The translations under genes and the position numbers were made by a program. Under the pieces are notes generated by a model. The model made no database searches. It saw only the letters and a list, made by a program, of their open reading frames with translations, and was not told the DNA's origin. 64,000 bases of DNA from Symbiodinium kawagutii (taxonomy: Eukaryota; Sar; Dinophyceae; Suessiales; Symbiodiniaceae), in contig VSDK01028329.1 of NCBI GenBank assembly GCA_009767595.1, forward strand, positions 360,020 through 424,019, in the 5' to 3' direction. This document shows positions 60,862-64,000 of the stretch, piece after piece. Every line of letters begins with the position of its first letter. Within the stretch, counting starts at the first letter, position 1.

Positions 60862-61913
60862 CACTCCGTCCGACAACAGTACGATAATGAGATAGGAGCC
60901 GAAGCCTACTGTGTACAATGCACATTATGCAGGCAGTCCACTTCAAGGATAAACCTTGGTATTGACTTGCTGGGCTGCAGGCACTCCGGCAACGACTTTT
61001 TCACCGCTCAAAATCAATGAACTGGGTACATCCAGAAATCTACGTACCCAAGAACTGTCACTTTACCCAATTCAAATTGGGTTTACACCTGATTCAAGCA
61101 TTTGAAGAAACATTCCTTGAAACTTTACACATTGGCCTCTGTGGCTCTATGCTAAAAGCTCGGAAGTCCGAGACTCAGTTCACAATGAGTTGGTCCACAA
61201 AGCCAACCTCGGTAGGTGGATATGCAAATTGGGTTCAGCATAAATCCAAGGCTTTATTTGGGATCAATTGGGCTATAGCCCAGGCTATTATCAATGAATT
61301 GCTGAACTATTGGGCTATGAATCCAACTAATTGCTAATGCGTTCTCAAATAAATGATGGGTAAATCCAACTGCTGATGTGAAGACCATCTCTTTCCAGGC
61401 TTCTGAACAAATTTCACCGCATCATTCCAAAGCCGAAGCCTTCTTCGGCAACGAAAGAGACTGGCAAAATACTTCAGGAATTGGATATCCCACACTTTCT
61501 CTTGCAAGCCTTTCTATGCATAGAACAATGGAAAGCAACATACTTGGCTTCAACATGCAAAGGTACCTCTATATATAATGCTTCATGCATTTCATTGCAT
61601 TCACCGAATGATACTGAGTTGGCGCCTGTACTGGTCATAGATGTGGCCATTCAGCTGATTCCCATATTCAGCAGGCACCAGCATCGAAGTAGTGGCATAT
61701 ACACTACAACGTACTTCACAATCACTACCCATACGCATATACATCCTATCTGCCAAGTGTGTACTTGACATAGTTGCATTACTTCTGCGTGTGCTTCAAC
61801 TCGTCAATTTCTAGAAACATTTAATAAGATTTTTTCTGGGATCACTTCTACATGACTTCTACATCAACCACCGCAACATCGTAACATCCCGCATCGTCTC
61901 TGGATGAGATGAC
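59878..61913. other. No further supported gene; AT microsatellite
   Basis: Besides the possible upstream exon near 59.95-60.16 kb, only short frames. A pure AT run lies at about 60822-60861. Confidence 0.45.
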
Positions 61914-63747
61914 CTGCCATTGGTGACCCGCGACCGATCATCGTGGGCCCAGGAGCTGAGATGATCCCTACGATGATGACGATGCCGAAGCCCACTTTGG
62001 GGAAATCTGCGAAGGTGTAGCAGCCTGAGGAGAAGACCTGAAGCCGCTTGGCACCATGACATGCCAGGCAGAAGATTTGCTAAGCCAAGGAGTATGGAAG
62101 CAAAGAATGCCTAAGGCCGCCTAATTAAGGCCGCCTAAGGCCTTAGGAATATGAAAGAAAAAAACAGCAAAATCGTCTTCCAGAGACACTGACCTTTCAA
62201 AATGACGAGCGGATTTTGTTTTGTTTCGGAGCCCCAAAATTGTCATTGTGGTCTGTGGTCCGTTGCACATGTTGACGTGGTTGCTTCTTGCCAGTCATGA
62301 TTGCTGTAGGTTTCATGATATCACTGGCATCACACGAGAAGCAGCAAAAGCTCTACAGTAGTATCCCTAATGAAATGGTGTGTTGCCGAAACATGCTCGA
62401 CAGTGAGCATGCTGCTCATGCTTGACAGTGAGCATGTTGCTAACATGAAAGGCGCATTTGTGCAGCAAAGGTTCCATAATATTGGTCTGATACGACACAG
62501 GCGATAGCACCTTCGGCCAACCAGCTGGGCAACCAGTGATACCAGTGGAAGCAACAGCAGCACCACCCCGCAGAGAATGCCTTCTGAGTTTGGGGGATGC
62601 CTCATGTCATGGTGCAGGGATGCAAATCATGTCGAAAACAGTGGTGAATACATTGGGGAAGCAATGTTTTCAGATTATTTGCATCCCTGCACCATGACTT
62701 GAGTGTCAAAGATTAGTGTAATAGTCACAGAAAAAACGCCGAGCATCAAGACAGAGCAAGACCGATGATTCGATATTCGATGCATCGATCGGCTCAGGGA
62801 CTCGACCCCTACAATCCAGCAAGCATGAGGCCAGTTGACTGAGGCGAGCCATTCAACAAATGTTTCAATCTCATGGAGATTGACATTCTGGTGTGCAACC
62901 GCAAGGTAACAATAAACCCTGTAAGAATCAACAAACCCTGGGTTCTGGTATATTCCTCCTTCTACATCCACGGCAGATCATAGGCCAACCACGGCAACCA
63001 CGGCAACCGGCACCTGACAGGAGGCACCCATCATCAAAACCGCCATGGCCTCCAGAATCGTTGTCGAGCGGCGATATCATTGGTTGAGATGACTTGTCAT
63101 GACTTGTCTTTGAAGCTTTGAATGGAAACGATAGGCAATGATGGATATGAATGGATATGAATTTCTGTTGTCGACATCATCATCTCATTCTGAATGATCA
63201 TAGTCACGATATGTCACGATACTCTCCACATATCTCTCCATGTCATCGCACACCCAATCGGATCCAATCGGATCCAATGGGTTGCGCACTGCTACGGGCG
63301 ACTTCCTCACCGGCCTCGTGCAAGGGGACCGGCACCTTGTCGCTCTCGCTGATGGCGACGACGATGGGGAACAGCAGACTCACCACCTTGGCGAAGCTCC
63401 GCTAGCGAGCTCAGCTGCATGGAGGCTGCATGGAGGAACTTCTTTGAGACTTGGATATGTTGAACTTCTGTTGTGATGTTTGATATCTTATGAATTCTCA
63501 TTGATAACCGACAATAATAGGGAGACACTAGTTCTAACCAACAATAATAGGTTGACACTAGTTAAGTATAGTTAAGTGCTTAAGTGACTTGTTGTCTCGA
63601 AATGTATCGAGTCAGAAAACATCCCCTCTCAACATCTGTCGTTGCTCCAAGGCTCTGCGGTGCAGTGGAAGACCACTCCCAGTCCCACTGTGGCGATGAA
63701 AATTCCCGCGTAGATTCCCCGGAAGCCAAAAGGTGCCAAGAGTTCAC
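61914..63747 (-). CDS. Part of a multi-exon membrane protein, unknown function
   Basis: Four exons chain in phase: 63386-63311 (VVSLLFPIVVAISESDKV..., donor G|GTGAGG), 62918-62813, 62580-62511 and 62037-61914 (...KVGFGIVIIVGIISAPGP..., CAG|GT donor). Three of the four begin AG|G... with phase-compatible ends. A further upstream exon starts at 63747 (ELLAPFGFRGIYAGIFIATV, then GLGVVFHCTAEPW); its 3' end is unresolved. Three hydrophobic segments suggest membrane insertion. At 62330-62605 another minus frame is also open and hydrophobic (GILCGVVLLLLPLVSLVAQL), so the third exon's frame is not certain. Both ends of the gene are missing and no family is recognised. Confidence 0.4.
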
Positions 63748-63855
63748 CTCAGTGTAGAACTGCAAAGAAAAACATCTCACTGAGATTGTAAGGCAAGTCT
63801 GTTTGAAGGCTTCTGGAAGCTGCAGGTTTGGTGTCTACTCATGTGGTACGAGTAG

Positions 63856-63862
63856 GTGATGG

Positions 63863-63906
<44 letters not shown>

Positions 63907-64000
63907 GTGATGGTGATGGTGATGGTGCTGGTGGTGATGGTGATGGTGATGGTGATGACGACGATGGCGATGACGATGGCGATGACGATGACGATGACGA
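63856..64000. repeat. GATGAT/GATGGT microsatellite running off the window end
   Basis: About 145 bases of GATGAT passing into GATGGT and GATGAC units. Continues past the end of the window. Confidence 0.95.

Noticed and set aside
1..64000. tRNA, rRNA, snRNA or spliced-leader RNA genes
   Set aside because: Scanned by eye for tRNA B-box-like sequence, 5S-like boxes and a full spliced-leader sequence; none convincing. A covariance-model scan would be decisive.

Overview
The window looks like nuclear DNA of a dinoflagellate, most likely a Symbiodiniaceae coral symbiont or a close relative. Four things point there. (1) Many introns that can be placed by protein homology or by comparing duplicated copies have GC or GA donors as well as GT, and their acceptors are usually followed by G (AG|G). 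(2) There is a tandem pair of PCNA genes. (3) There is an intronless ankyrin-like/BTB gene of a type I recall as a large Symbiodiniaceae family. (4) Short remnants resembling the 3' end of the dinoflagellate spliced leader (...GGCTCAAG) lie just upstream of start codons. Every gene I can support reads on the minus strand, as expected for dinoflagellate unidirectional gene arrays. The DNA is gene-poor and microsatellite-rich, and has one 79-base assembly gap.

Layout, left to right. 0-10.5 kb: an intronless BTB gene (1461-2474), then mostly intergenic DNA with a MITE-like element and a large hairpin. 10.5-14.1 kb: two near-identical four-exon PCNA genes in tandem, about 2.04 kb apart. 14.5-25.3 kb: the most striking region, a coiled-coil gene built from six tandem copies of a four-exon cassette (24 micro-exons of 30-72 bases, all in phase 0). 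Two more diverged exons of the same kind lie upstream. 26-29.6 kb: microsatellites, then a C2-like plus coiled-coil protein (27919-29235). 33.5-35.6 kb: a multi-exon membrane protein. 41.5-42.5 kb: a gene with a ParB/sulfiredoxin-like GNRRL motif. 43.5-47.3 kb: a nine-exon gene of unknown function, with a roughly 670-base pyrimidine tract (coding strand) directly upstream of one 3' splice site. 47.3-61.9 kb: isolated single exons in repeat-rich DNA. 61.9-63.8 kb: part of another multi-exon membrane protein. The window ends in a GATGGT-type microsatellite.

Only PCNA has a firm function (DNA polymerase processivity clamp). The BTB, C2 and ParB-like calls rest on motifs. The other genes are described but not assigned. 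Exon boundaries were placed by eye from splice signals, phase agreement and, for PCNA and the cassette array, homology; no transcript evidence was available. No operon-like functional cluster is evident; what links the genes is orientation and genome architecture.
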